Positions 9,480-16,646 of a DNA stretch of 64,000 bases are shown here, in pieces. Every line of letters starts with the position of its first letter. Within the stretch, counting starts at the first letter, position 1. The translations under genes and the position numbers were made by a program. Source of the stretch: Methanoregula sp. SKADARSKE-2 (GTDB taxonomy: Archaea > Halobacteriota > Methanomicrobia > Methanomicrobiales > Methanospirillaceae). The notes beneath the pieces are model-generated. The model ran no database searches, had not been told where the DNA came from, and saw only the letters and a program-made list of their open reading frames with translations. Where the stretch lies: positions 496,001 through 560,000 of the forward strand of contig CP121470.1 of NCBI GenBank assembly GCA_030919125.1. The letters are read 5' to 3'.

Positions 9480-9833
9480 TTACTTCATCACTTCATCGAG
9501 CTGGGCCTTCCCGTACACGTAGGCGGGCATCCCCGACAGCAGGAAAGTGACCCTGAGTGCTTCTTCAACTTCCGCCTTCGTGACGCCCAGATTTGCCGCT
9601 CCGGCGAGCTGGGCACGGACGGCATGCTGGTCCCGGAGAGCGGCTGCGATCGCTATCGCGATAAGTTTTTTCGTCTTCTTAGAAACGGCACCATCGTCCC
9701 AGATATGTTCCTCGAATTTCATCACGAGATCGAACATCTCCGGGTCGTTCACGGTCAGTTCCTTGAAAAATTTCGGGACCTTCCCGATCTGTTTCTCCAG
9801 GTTATCGAGTTTCTTATCTTTTGCCTTGTCCAT
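9480..9833 (-). CDS. Carboxymuconolactone decarboxylase-like protein without redox cysteines
   Basis: 117 residues of the CMD/AhpD fold: KLIAIAIAAALRD...GAANLGVTKAEVEEALRV is the typical helical core. AhpD-type peroxidase relatives have a CxxC in the segment after IAAAL; here it reads RDQHAVRA and there is no cysteine, so AhpD-like peroxidase activity is unlikely. The ATG at 9833 is used; a GTG at 9839 is two codons upstream and would overlap the stop of the desulforedoxin-like gene. The pairing with that gene suggests co-transcription. Reaction unknown. Confidence 0.85.
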   Translation of the reverse strand: MDKAKDKKLDNLEKQIGKVPKFFKELTVNDPEMFDLVMKFEEHIWDDGAVSKKTKKLIAIAIAAALRDQHAVRAQLAGAANLGVTKAEVEEALRVTFLLSGMPAYVYGKAQLDEVMK

Positions 9834-9835
9834 AA

Positions 9836-9964
9836 TCACTCACTCTCCAGCTGCATCGGTTCGCCGCAGCAGACCAGTTCTCCACCGCCAGCCTCCTTGA
9901 CGACAACGACGTTGCCGCAGATCTCGCATTTGTAGACCTCTCCGGCCTTTGACACGTTTACCAT
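9836..9964 (-). CDS. Desulforedoxin-like protein
   Basis: A 42-residue protein. It reads VYKCEICGN near residues 11-18 and ELVCCGEPM near 29-37, so C13, C16, C32 and C33 form the Cys-x2-Cys...Cys-Cys pattern of desulforedoxin and of the N-terminal domain of desulfoferrodoxin. Such proteins bind one Fe(Cys)4 and carry electrons. There is no superoxide reductase domain attached. A GGAGG-containing segment lies about 12 bases before the ATG at 9964. It is upstream of the CMD gene with essentially no gap, so the two form a small unit. Confidence 0.88.
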   Translation of the reverse strand: MVNVSKAGEVYKCEICGNVVVVKEAGGGELVCCGEPMQLESE

Positions 9965-10096
9965 GATCTTCTTCTCCTCCCCTGCGTCTGCAGAGTTTAT
10001 TCCGGGGCTGGTTGTGGCTCCTCTTGAGCGCCATGCGGGCGCCTCCAGCCCGGGCGATTGCCCTGTTTCCGAGCGTTCCGTCGGATAAATAAGAAA

Positions 10097-10348
10097 TTAC
10101 TGGAAGCTTTTACCACGCTTCGGTGGGTTTTTGGCATCCTCCGGGGTTTTGACATCCGGCCGGATGTGGGTCATGGGGAAGCACTGGTACTCCTCGCACG
10201 AACAGGATGGGCATTTCCGGAGATCCTGTTCGCTCTCGTCGAGATTATACTCTCGGCCACAATCGAGGCAGACATATTTTCCGGGGCCGACTTTCTGTCC
10301 TGCATTGTAGGTCTTTTGTTCGGTCAAATGACTCACCAGACTTCTCAT
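10097..10348 (-). CDS. Small zinc-ribbon protein
   Basis: Up to 83 residues. One zinc ribbon is formed by C27-x2-C30 (VCLDCGREY) and C46-x2-C49 (KCPSCSC), in the pattern of rubredoxin-like or 'zinc ribbon' domains in archaeal redox loci. The tail is Pro- and Lys-rich. A strong minus-strand TATA element (GATATATACG, about 10359-10368) lies only 11 bases from this ATG; the usual 25-base distance would start the message at a GTG at 10336, so the real protein may be four residues shorter and leaderless. Function unknown. Confidence 0.72.
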   Translation of the reverse strand: MRSLVSHLTEQKTYNAGQKVGPGKYVCLDCGREYNLDESEQDLRKCPSCSCEEYQCFPMTHIRPDVKTPEDAKNPPKRGKSFQ

Positions 10349-10465
10349 TTATGCCTAACGTATATATCAGTTGTGTTCGCGTCAATTTCGGCAGTCCCGA
10401 TATCCGCAGGGATAACGATCTCTTTATACATTGAAATGTACTGGATCTTCTCTGGCAGTGATGAC

Positions 10466-11059
10466 ATGACAGGCAGGATAATCGGTCTCCTTGGCAGTCC
10501 TCTTTCCGGGGGTAATACTGCGCGGCTTCTCGACCGGGCGATACAGGGGGCCCGGGATGCAGGATGCGATGTTGAGAAAGTAGTTGTGGCCGACCTCGAT
10601 TTTGAGGCCTGCAAGGAGACGATGTTCTGCACGGAACATGAAACCTGCATCATGGATGACGATATGCAGGCAATGTACCAGAAATTCCGGGAGATGGATG
10701 GGATCATTATTGCGACTCCCGTCATGACGATGGGAATTCCCGGCAAGTTCAAGTCATTCATGGACCGGTTCCAGGTCTTTTTTATGGCAAAATATATGCG
10801 GAACAGATCTCTGGTGGCAAGAGAGAAGCGCGCAAAGAGGAAAGGGCTCCTGATCTCCATCTCGGGAATGAATATTCCCGGGGTATTTGACGGTGTGCTC
10901 CTGACCGTCAGGGCTTTCTTGGATATTATCGATTGCCAGTATGGGGATGAACTGCTCATCTGCGATATGGACACCATACGAGATATCGACACCCGGCAGG
11001 ACCTCCTCCAGGCTGCTTATGACAAGGGGTATGCTCTTGGAAAGGCGCTCAATACCTGA
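10466..11059 (+). CDS. Isf-like flavoprotein with an incomplete iron-sulfur motif
   Basis: 197 residues. The FMN-binding start IIGLLGSPLSGGNTARLL and the later GIPGKFKSFMDRFQVF segment match Isf and FMN-reductase proteins. Where Isf has four close cysteines, this protein has only C49, C55 and C61 spaced C-x5-C-x5-C. It may therefore lack the normal 4Fe-4S centre or bind another cofactor. The ATG at 10466 was chosen because the conserved FMN loop follows immediately; a TATA-like TCTTTATAC lies about 40 bases before it. It is divergent from the zinc-ribbon gene. Confidence 0.85.
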   Translation: MTGRIIGLLGSPLSGGNTARLLDRAIQGARDAGCDVEKVVVADLDFEACKETMFCTEHETCIMDDDMQAMYQKFREMDGIIIATPVMTMGIPGKFKSFMDRFQVFFMAKYMRNRSLVAREKRAKRKGLLISISGMNIPGVFDGVLLTVRAFLDIIDCQYGDELLICDMDTIRDIDTRQDLLQAAYDKGYALGKALNT

Positions 11060-11157
11060 AAGGCGGGTGAGCCTCTCAGGTCCGGCGCCTGCCTGCATTA
11101 TCAGGCCCTAAGACTGTCCTGCAATCTGCGTGTGTAAAAAAGTCCTGGGTTTCTGCT

Positions 11158-11823
11158 TTAGAGGTGTCCGCGCTCACGCATGCTCAGATGGCCGGTTTTT
11201 GTAACAATGATATGATCGATGAGCTGGATGCCGACAAGAGCCCCTGCCTCCCGGAGCTGGGCGGTGATCGCAATATCCTGACTGCTTGGCTCCAGCGAAC
11301 CGGAGGGGTGATTGTGGACGCAGATAATCGATGCAGCCCGATCGGTGATCGCGTCAGCAAAGACTTCCCGCGGATGAACAAGGCTGTGGTTCAGGAGCCC
11401 CACGGTTATCGTCCTGTTCCCCAGAACCTCTCCTGCACCATTTAAGGTGATGCATACAAAATGTTCCTGCCGTTTTTCCCGGAGATTGGAGACGAGGGAG
11501 AGGAGATCTTCCGGCTTTGTTATCTTATGAACCGAAGGCTCTTCTTTGAAATGTCGCCGTCCGAGTTCGAAACACGCCATGATCTGGGAAGCCTTCGAAG
11601 GGCCGATCCCTTCGATATCCTGGAGATCTCCATAGTTGATCTCCTGGGGCGACTGCTGGATAAGCGTCGCAATTTCTTTTGCTATCTTCCGGACATCGTT
11701 ACCCTTCGTTCCCCGGCCGATGATAACTTCTATCAGTTCATTGTCCGAGAGCACTGAGATACCCTTTTTTGCGATCTTCTCGCGGGGCCTCTCCGGTAAT
11801 GATACATCCCGCATCTTTTTCAT
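11158..11823 (-). CDS. radC: RadC-family JAB/MPN+ domain protein
   Basis: 221 residues: an N-terminal helix-hairpin-helix region (DIEGIGPSKASQI at about 69-81) and a C-terminal MPN+ domain. The JAMM zinc motif is complete: H170-x-H172-x7-S180-x2-D183 (HNHPSGSLEPSSQD). RadC was once linked to DNA repair, but the biochemical role is unsettled; the metalloenzyme fold is known. It stands alone and convergent to the Isf-like gene. Length and motifs are standard for the family. Confidence 0.92.
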   Translation of the reverse strand: MKKMRDVSLPERPREKIAKKGISVLSDNELIEVIIGRGTKGNDVRKIAKEIATLIQQSPQEINYGDLQDIEGIGPSKASQIMACFELGRRHFKEEPSVHKITKPEDLLSLVSNLREKRQEHFVCITLNGAGEVLGNRTITVGLLNHSLVHPREVFADAITDRAASIICVHNHPSGSLEPSSQDIAITAQLREAGALVGIQLIDHIIVTKTGHLSMRERGHL

Positions 11824-11936
11824 GACAGAACAATCCCCCGAAACACAAACCTTCCCGCAGTCAAACCTTTCTTTTCAACCCGGGCTCAAACCCCGGCGAC
11901 CCTGTAACCGTCTGCCGTTCTCGCCCGGAGGAAGTC

Positions 11937-11945
11937 TTTAAATGA
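11937..11945 (+). promoter_or_regulatory. TATA box of the rubrerythrin gene
   Basis: CTTTAAATG with its centre about 26 bases before the ATG at 11968. At the usual archaeal spacing the transcript would begin within a few bases of the start codon. No Shine-Dalgarno sequence is visible between them, so the message is probably leaderless. Confidence 0.55.
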
Positions 11946-11967
11946 ATCATTCTCAATAAATCTTCAC

Positions 11968-12471
11968 ATGGTAACCGTAGAAAATGCAAAGGAAGCACTT
12001 GCTGGTGAATCACAGGCGAACAGAAAGTACCAGGCTTTCTCTGACAAGGCGGCAGAAGAGGGGTTCAAAAATATCGCAACACTCTTCAAAGCTGCGTCAG
12101 AGGCAGAAGCGATCCATGCAAAAAAACTCCTCAAGGTCCTGAACGCTGTCGAGAGCACCGCAAAGAATCTTGAAGGAAGTATTGCCGGTGAGACCCATGA
12201 ATTTACTTCAATGTACCCTGATTTTGTCAGGGGAGCTGAGGTTGAGGGGAGGAGTGACGCCCTGATCGCATTCACGCATGCGATGAAGGCCGAGCAGGTC
12301 CACGCAAACCTCTACAGAAAGGCTCTCGATGCAATCAAAGCGGGAAGTGACATGAGCAGGGAGAAGATCTTCCTCTGTCCGATCTGCGGGAATATCGAGA
12401 CGGGCAAGGCTCCGGACAAGTGCCCGATCTGCGGTGTTTTCGGGAAACAATTCCGGGAGATCACCCTCTAA
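11968..12471 (+). CDS. Rubrerythrin
   Basis: 167 residues. A ferritin-like four-helix domain (1-130) carries the di-iron ligands: E14, the E47-x2-H50 pair and the later E109-x2-H112. A C-terminal rubredoxin-like domain has C137-x2-C140 and C152-x2-C155. Rubrerythrins reduce hydrogen peroxide in anaerobes using electrons from rubredoxin or related carriers. It is a single-gene unit with its own TATA box and a T7 run after the stop. The surrounding Isf, desulforedoxin and thioredoxin reductase genes make an oxygen-defence neighbourhood. Confidence 0.95.
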   Translation: MVTVENAKEALAGESQANRKYQAFSDKAAEEGFKNIATLFKAASEAEAIHAKKLLKVLNAVESTAKNLEGSIAGETHEFTSMYPDFVRGAEVEGRSDALIAFTHAMKAEQVHANLYRKALDAIKAGSDMSREKIFLCPICGNIETGKAPDKCPICGVFGKQFREITL

Positions 12472-12473
12472 TA

Positions 12474-12480
12474 TTTTTTT
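12474..12480 (+). terminator. Poly-T terminator after rubrerythrin
   Basis: Seven consecutive T directly after the rubrerythrin stop codon, with further T-rich sequence at 12488-12506. Short T runs terminate transcription in archaea without a hairpin. Confidence 0.5.
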
Positions 12481-12529
12481 AATCTTCACTTTTGGGTTCT
12501 TTTATTGTAACCTCGCACGTAACCAGGTA

Positions 12530-13828
12530 CTATTTTCTCATCCGCTTGCTTCTCACATGGAGCCACACCATGACAAGGATGAGGGCGATAAGCGTAGCCC
12601 ATGACGCGGTGTAAATCACAATTATCGGATTGCTCGAGATGATCCCCTGCGGATTAATGGCAGCGGGTTGCGTCAGGGAGTCAAACTGGACAGTCACGGT
12701 TGAGGGAAATCGCCCTGGTCCATCGAAATACCTGACGATAACGGTTGCATTCCTGCCGTGAATCGTCCCCTCAACCGGTGCATTGTTGGTGTTCGGGAAC
12801 TGGACTCCCCGATCGACTCTCCCTTGCGTGTCATCGATCTCCACGTACCATGAATCCGCTCGCAGCTTTGCATAATGATCTCTCACCTTTACGGCAAGTT
12901 TGGATCCTGGCGGAAGCGCAATAGTCCAGATAGCGGTCTCACCAGGACCGGAGAACGTGATGTCCCTCACCTCAGAGCCACCCGAATCAAGAACCAGCGA
13001 CCCGGAGAGCGGGTTGCAGACTGCTTGGTATACAACGGGCGGCACCTGGACCGACGTTATTTCTGGCTCCTGCGAACAGCTCAATTGGTCATTGTTAACG
13101 TCCCCGTAGGTAAGGCCGGTATCATATATTTTCACCTCGTCAATCCCGCCGCGGAAAAACTGGGGACATTGTGGATCAGGCTCATCCGATATCCCGGCAT
13201 TTGCTCCGATCATTACGTAATTCGGAAACTGGTAATGGATCGCCCCTGAGGCGTTGACCCGGCTTCTGAGTACGCCGTCAAGATAGATCTTAGAGCTTGT
13301 CCCATCATAGATTCCTGCAAGGTGATGCCACTGGCGCAGCGTGATGTTCTCGTGCTGGACCGGAATAGAGACATCCCCGGATCCTTCAAGGTTGACGGTC
13401 CACCAGAGATCCCCACCGTCATCGAATCCAAGCTTGTACCCTCCATTATTATACGTGGAAATCAGCACTTTCGGGTTGTAATCATCGATAAAGAACCAGA
13501 GGGAAGTTGATACCGCGTTCGCCGGGTGGTTCTCGTGAGAATACGGGATCGTGACGTAACTGTTGATCCCGTTAAAAACGATCGAACGCCCGCATCCGCT
13601 GTTCTCGACCCGGGTAACAGCGTGAAGCGTCCCGCCGCTGCCGGACCCTGCAGCGTTAAGAGCGGTACCTCCGCTGCCTTCATTGAAGTTGAGATGGACA
13701 ACCGGTTCCGCAGATCCCAGAGAAGATCCGGGGAATCCCTGAACCCCGGCGACGAAAGTGAAGAGAATGAGAATGCACCAGAGACAAAAGATACTTTTCT
13801 GGTACCCGGTACCCGGCTCGATGCTCAT
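12530..13828 (-). CDS. Surface-anchored LamG (concanavalin A-like) domain protein
   Basis: 432 residues. The N-terminus has a signal-like segment (about 12-31). A LamG/laminin-G-like beta-sandwich follows (about 45-240), with the typical VHLNFNEGSGG opening, SLWFFIDD and WHHLAGIYDG strands. A second beta-rich stretch occupies about 255-395. A hydrophobic helix (about 400-424) followed by HVRSKRMRK anchors it to the membrane with the body outside. LamG domains bind sugars or proteins. Convergent with rubrerythrin and divergent from the Grx-TrxR gene. Ligand unknown. Confidence 0.82.
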   Translation of the reverse strand: MSIEPGTGYQKSIFCLWCILILFTFVAGVQGFPGSSLGSAEPVVHLNFNEGSGGTALNAAGSGSGGTLHAVTRVENSGCGRSIVFNGINSYVTIPYSHENHPANAVSTSLWFFIDDYNPKVLISTYNNGGYKLGFDDGGDLWWTVNLEGSGDVSIPVQHENITLRQWHHLAGIYDGTSSKIYLDGVLRSRVNASGAIHYQFPNYVMIGANAGISDEPDPQCPQFFRGGIDEVKIYDTGLTYGDVNNDQLSCSQEPEITSVQVPPVVYQAVCNPLSGSLVLDSGGSEVRDITFSGPGETAIWTIALPPGSKLAVKVRDHYAKLRADSWYVEIDDTQGRVDRGVQFPNTNNAPVEGTIHGRNATVIVRYFDGPGRFPSTVTVQFDSLTQPAAINPQGIISSNPIIVIYTASWATLIALILVMVWLHVRSKRMRK

Positions 13829-13909
13829 GGTATCAAATCAGTGGTTTATTGGCGTTCGTCCGAAAAGAACGTTGCGATAGATGGATAGCTATTCGTAATC
13901 CGGAACGTG

Positions 13910-13939
13910 TCAACATGTACGTTTCAACATGTTTATATC
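13910..13939 (+). promoter_or_regulatory. Promoter of the Grx-TrxR gene with two direct repeats
   Basis: TCAACATGT occurs at 13910-13918 and again at 13924-13932, one helical turn plus four bases apart. The second copy runs into a TATA-like TTTATATC. Each repeat contains the palindrome ACATGT. The placement over the BRE/TATA region suggests an operator for a regulator; which one is unknown. Confidence 0.5.
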
Positions 13940-13962
13940 TCTCCAGAACGTTTGCGGGAGGT

Positions 13963-15111
13963 ATGAGGAAAGTTGTGGTCTACTCTACCCAGAACTGCCC
14001 CTACTGCCGCATGGCCAAGGCATTTCTTGAGAAACACGGGGTAACCTACGAGAGTGTCGATGTCGGCAACGATGCCGTCCAGGCACAAAAGATGGTAGAG
14101 TTATCGGGGCAGCGGGGTGTGCCGGTGATTGGGATCGACAGCGAGGTAATTGTCGGGTTTGATGCCCAGCGGCTGAACGAGCTCTTTGGCGAACCCCTGA
14201 AGAGCGAAAGTTCTGACGTCCTTATTATCGGTGCAGGCCCGGCAGGGCTTACTGCCGCGGTATACTGCGCACGGAAGATGCTCAGCACGGTAATCATCAG
14301 CGAAAATATCGGTGGCCAGGCCCTCGAATCGTGGGCGATTGAGAACTACATGGGATACAGGATGGTTTCGGGAGAAGAACTCATGAAGAAGTTCGACGAG
14401 CAGGTCCGGAAAGAAGATATCCGGTTCGTCCTCGACCGCGTGATCGCTCTGGAGAAAAAAGACGGACTATTTGTTGCGGAGACGATCTCGGAGAATACCC
14501 TCAAAGCAAAAACCGTGATCCTCGCCCAGGGCAACAAGCCCCGGAAGATTGGCGTCCCGAAAGAGGATGAGTACCTGGGACGCGGCCTCTCGGTCTGCTC
14601 GACCTGCGATGGGCCTCTGTACCGGGGGAAGAAGGTTGCCATTGCTGGCGGGGGCAACTCTGCCCTCCAGACTGCTGTCGAGATGAGCGGGATTGCAAAA
14701 ACGGTTGATTTGATCGTCCGAAGCGATATCAGAGCAGATCCGGTCTACGTTGACCGGCTCCACGAGAAGAGCAACCTCAATGTGCACCTGCAGACCAATA
14801 TAACCGCCCTCCACGGGGATAAGTTCCTTACCGGCATCTCCATTGAAACAAAGAACGGAGTGGAACGGGATCTGGAACTCGACGGTCTGTTCATCGAGAT
14901 CGGGTGGCTGCCCAACACCGGGTTCCTCGACGGGTTTGTGGAACTGAACGAGCATAAAGAGATCGTGATCGATATAAACTGCCACACGAATATCGAAGGT
15001 GTCTTTGCAGCAGGAGACGTGACCTCGATCAAGGGCAAACAGATTATCATCGCCGCAGGGGAAGGAGCAAAAGCGGCGCTCGAAGCCCACGAATACCTGA
15101 TGAAACAGTAA
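13963..15111 (+). CDS. Glutaredoxin-like domain fused to thioredoxin reductase
   Basis: 382 residues. Residues 1-80 form a glutaredoxin/NrdH-type domain with CPYC (C12, C15) and GVPVIGID. Residues 84-382 form a thioredoxin reductase: FAD loop DVLIIGAGPAGL (85-96), redox pair C212-x2-C215 (VCSTCDG) and NAD(P) loop IAGGGNSAL. The reductase would reduce its own fused domain, which could then serve ribonucleotide reductase or other disulfides; this is inferred from the architecture. GGGAGG lies 3-8 bases before the ATG. A longer frame upstream crosses the LamG promoter and was rejected. Confidence 0.92.
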   Translation: MRKVVVYSTQNCPYCRMAKAFLEKHGVTYESVDVGNDAVQAQKMVELSGQRGVPVIGIDSEVIVGFDAQRLNELFGEPLKSESSDVLIIGAGPAGLTAAVYCARKMLSTVIISENIGGQALESWAIENYMGYRMVSGEELMKKFDEQVRKEDIRFVLDRVIALEKKDGLFVAETISENTLKAKTVILAQGNKPRKIGVPKEDEYLGRGLSVCSTCDGPLYRGKKVAIAGGGNSALQTAVEMSGIAKTVDLIVRSDIRADPVYVDRLHEKSNLNVHLQTNITALHGDKFLTGISIETKNGVERDLELDGLFIEIGWLPNTGFLDGFVELNEHKEIVIDINCHTNIEGVFAAGDVTSIKGKQIIIAAGEGAKAALEAHEYLMKQ

Positions 15112-15179
15112 CTCCCCGGAACCTCACTATTCGAAAAGGAAAGGTGAGAACAGAACAAATACAGGATCGGTCAATCCTG

Positions 15180-16646
15180 TCACTCTTTTTTGCAGGAGCA
15201 ATTTTTACGGTCCTGCTTCTGGTACCCTTCGAGAAGCACCGTAGCAACATGCCTTACCGGTCTGTCCGTGTGCCCGCTGATGTGGAACTCGCAGAACGGG
15301 CAGGAGGTAATGACAAACTCCGCCCCGGTCTTTGCGATATCCTCTCCCCTCCGGGCACCGAGGGCTGCCGCCTCCTCGGGAACCCCGGACCTGACCCCCC
15401 CGCCGGAACCGCAGCAGATCGAAGGCATCTCAACGAGATCGACAACCTGCCGAAGGAGCTTCCGGGGCTGGTCGTGGATCCCCTGCCCCCTGAGAAGGTG
15501 GCAGGGGTCGTGATATGTTGCCCTGATCGGGAGCCGTGCGGGGGGTTCGATCCCATACTTCGTGAGGATCTCGTTGAAATCCATAACCTCGAACGGGGTC
15601 GTATAATCGTTCTTAAGGGTCGACCCACAGCCGGCGCACATGGTCAGGACGGTATCGATCCCGCGGCTCCTGAACGTCTCGATATTCCGTTGTTTCAGCG
15701 AGTCTATGATCGAGAGCTGCCCGGTCCGGATGAGTGGTGATCCGCAGCAGACCTGCTCCTCTGGAATAATGACCCGGATTCCGTTGCGCCGGAGGACTTC
15801 CATCGCATCGAGCGCAGACTGGACTTGCCGCATATTATACATACAGCCGATGAAGAAGCCCACGGTTGCCTTAACAGGGCCGTACGGCTCGATGACCTCG
15901 CCGACCTGTTCGAGGAAAGTAGGGCCGGTGCGGGGGACGCTTCTTCCTGTTTCTTTGATGAGGGCTGCGACCTCCTGGTGCCGGGGCAGGGTGTACCCTT
16001 TCCTGTTCGCGAGCGCCCGCAGTCTCTCGATCGCCTTTGCCGGCATCTCAATCCCTTTCGGGCAGATCTTCCAGCACGCCTGGCAGCTTGTACAGGAGAA
16101 GAGCCGGTCTTTTACTGCTTCGGTCACCCGGTCCGCGCGATCCCGGGGATCGAGTGCAAGCCGCATCTCCTGCCGCATCATGGTGGGCCCGGGGAACTCC
16201 GTCACGCCAACGGCCGGGCAGACGGTAACACAACAAAGGCACTCGATGCAGTCCTTTAAAGGCCTCATCGCGTCGATCTCGGATCTCTTTGGCATCACCA
16301 GTTCATCGCACGGTTTGATCGATGCTATCGTTTCGAGGGTGGGGATGAGATCAACCACAAGATCTTTTTTTACCGTAAGTTTCAGGGGCTCAATAGAGCT
16401 GTTATTCCTCGCCTCTTCCATACATGCGAGCGTCGGCTCGCCATTTACCCGGACAGCACAGCTGCCGCACTGCCCTGAGCCGCAACAGTAGCGGTACTCA
16501 AGCGTCGGATCGATCTCATCGTGAATCGTGTGCAGCACGTGGAGAACCCGGGCGCCATCGTTTACCGTGATTGTATATGTCTCCCAGTGGGACTCGCGAT
16601 CGGTCTCCGGATCGAATCGCAGGATTCGGACTGTCATTTTTTTCAT
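15180..16646 (-). CDS. tfrB: Thiol:fumarate reductase subunit B
   Basis: 488 residues, as in characterised TfrB. N-terminal 2Fe-2S ferredoxin domain (C55, C60, C63, C75), then two 4Fe-4S motifs (C133, C136, C139, C143 and C185, C188, C191, C195), then two CCG domains (CCG at 300 and 411) like HdrB. The CCG part oxidises coenzyme M and coenzyme B thiols; electrons pass through the clusters to TfrA, where fumarate is reduced. The ATG at 16646 overlaps the tfrA stop (ATGA); an N-terminal extension of the open frame is antisense noise within tfrA. This links succinate formation to the CoM-CoB heterodisulfide. Confidence 0.96.
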   Translation of the reverse strand: MKKMTVRILRFDPETDRESHWETYTITVNDGARVLHVLHTIHDEIDPTLEYRYCCGSGQCGSCAVRVNGEPTLACMEEARNNSSIEPLKLTVKKDLVVDLIPTLETIASIKPCDELVMPKRSEIDAMRPLKDCIECLCCVTVCPAVGVTEFPGPTMMRQEMRLALDPRDRADRVTEAVKDRLFSCTSCQACWKICPKGIEMPAKAIERLRALANRKGYTLPRHQEVAALIKETGRSVPRTGPTFLEQVGEVIEPYGPVKATVGFFIGCMYNMRQVQSALDAMEVLRRNGIRVIIPEEQVCCGSPLIRTGQLSIIDSLKQRNIETFRSRGIDTVLTMCAGCGSTLKNDYTTPFEVMDFNEILTKYGIEPPARLPIRATYHDPCHLLRGQGIHDQPRKLLRQVVDLVEMPSICCGSGGGVRSGVPEEAAALGARRGEDIAKTGAEFVITSCPFCEFHISGHTDRPVRHVATVLLEGYQKQDRKNCSCKKE

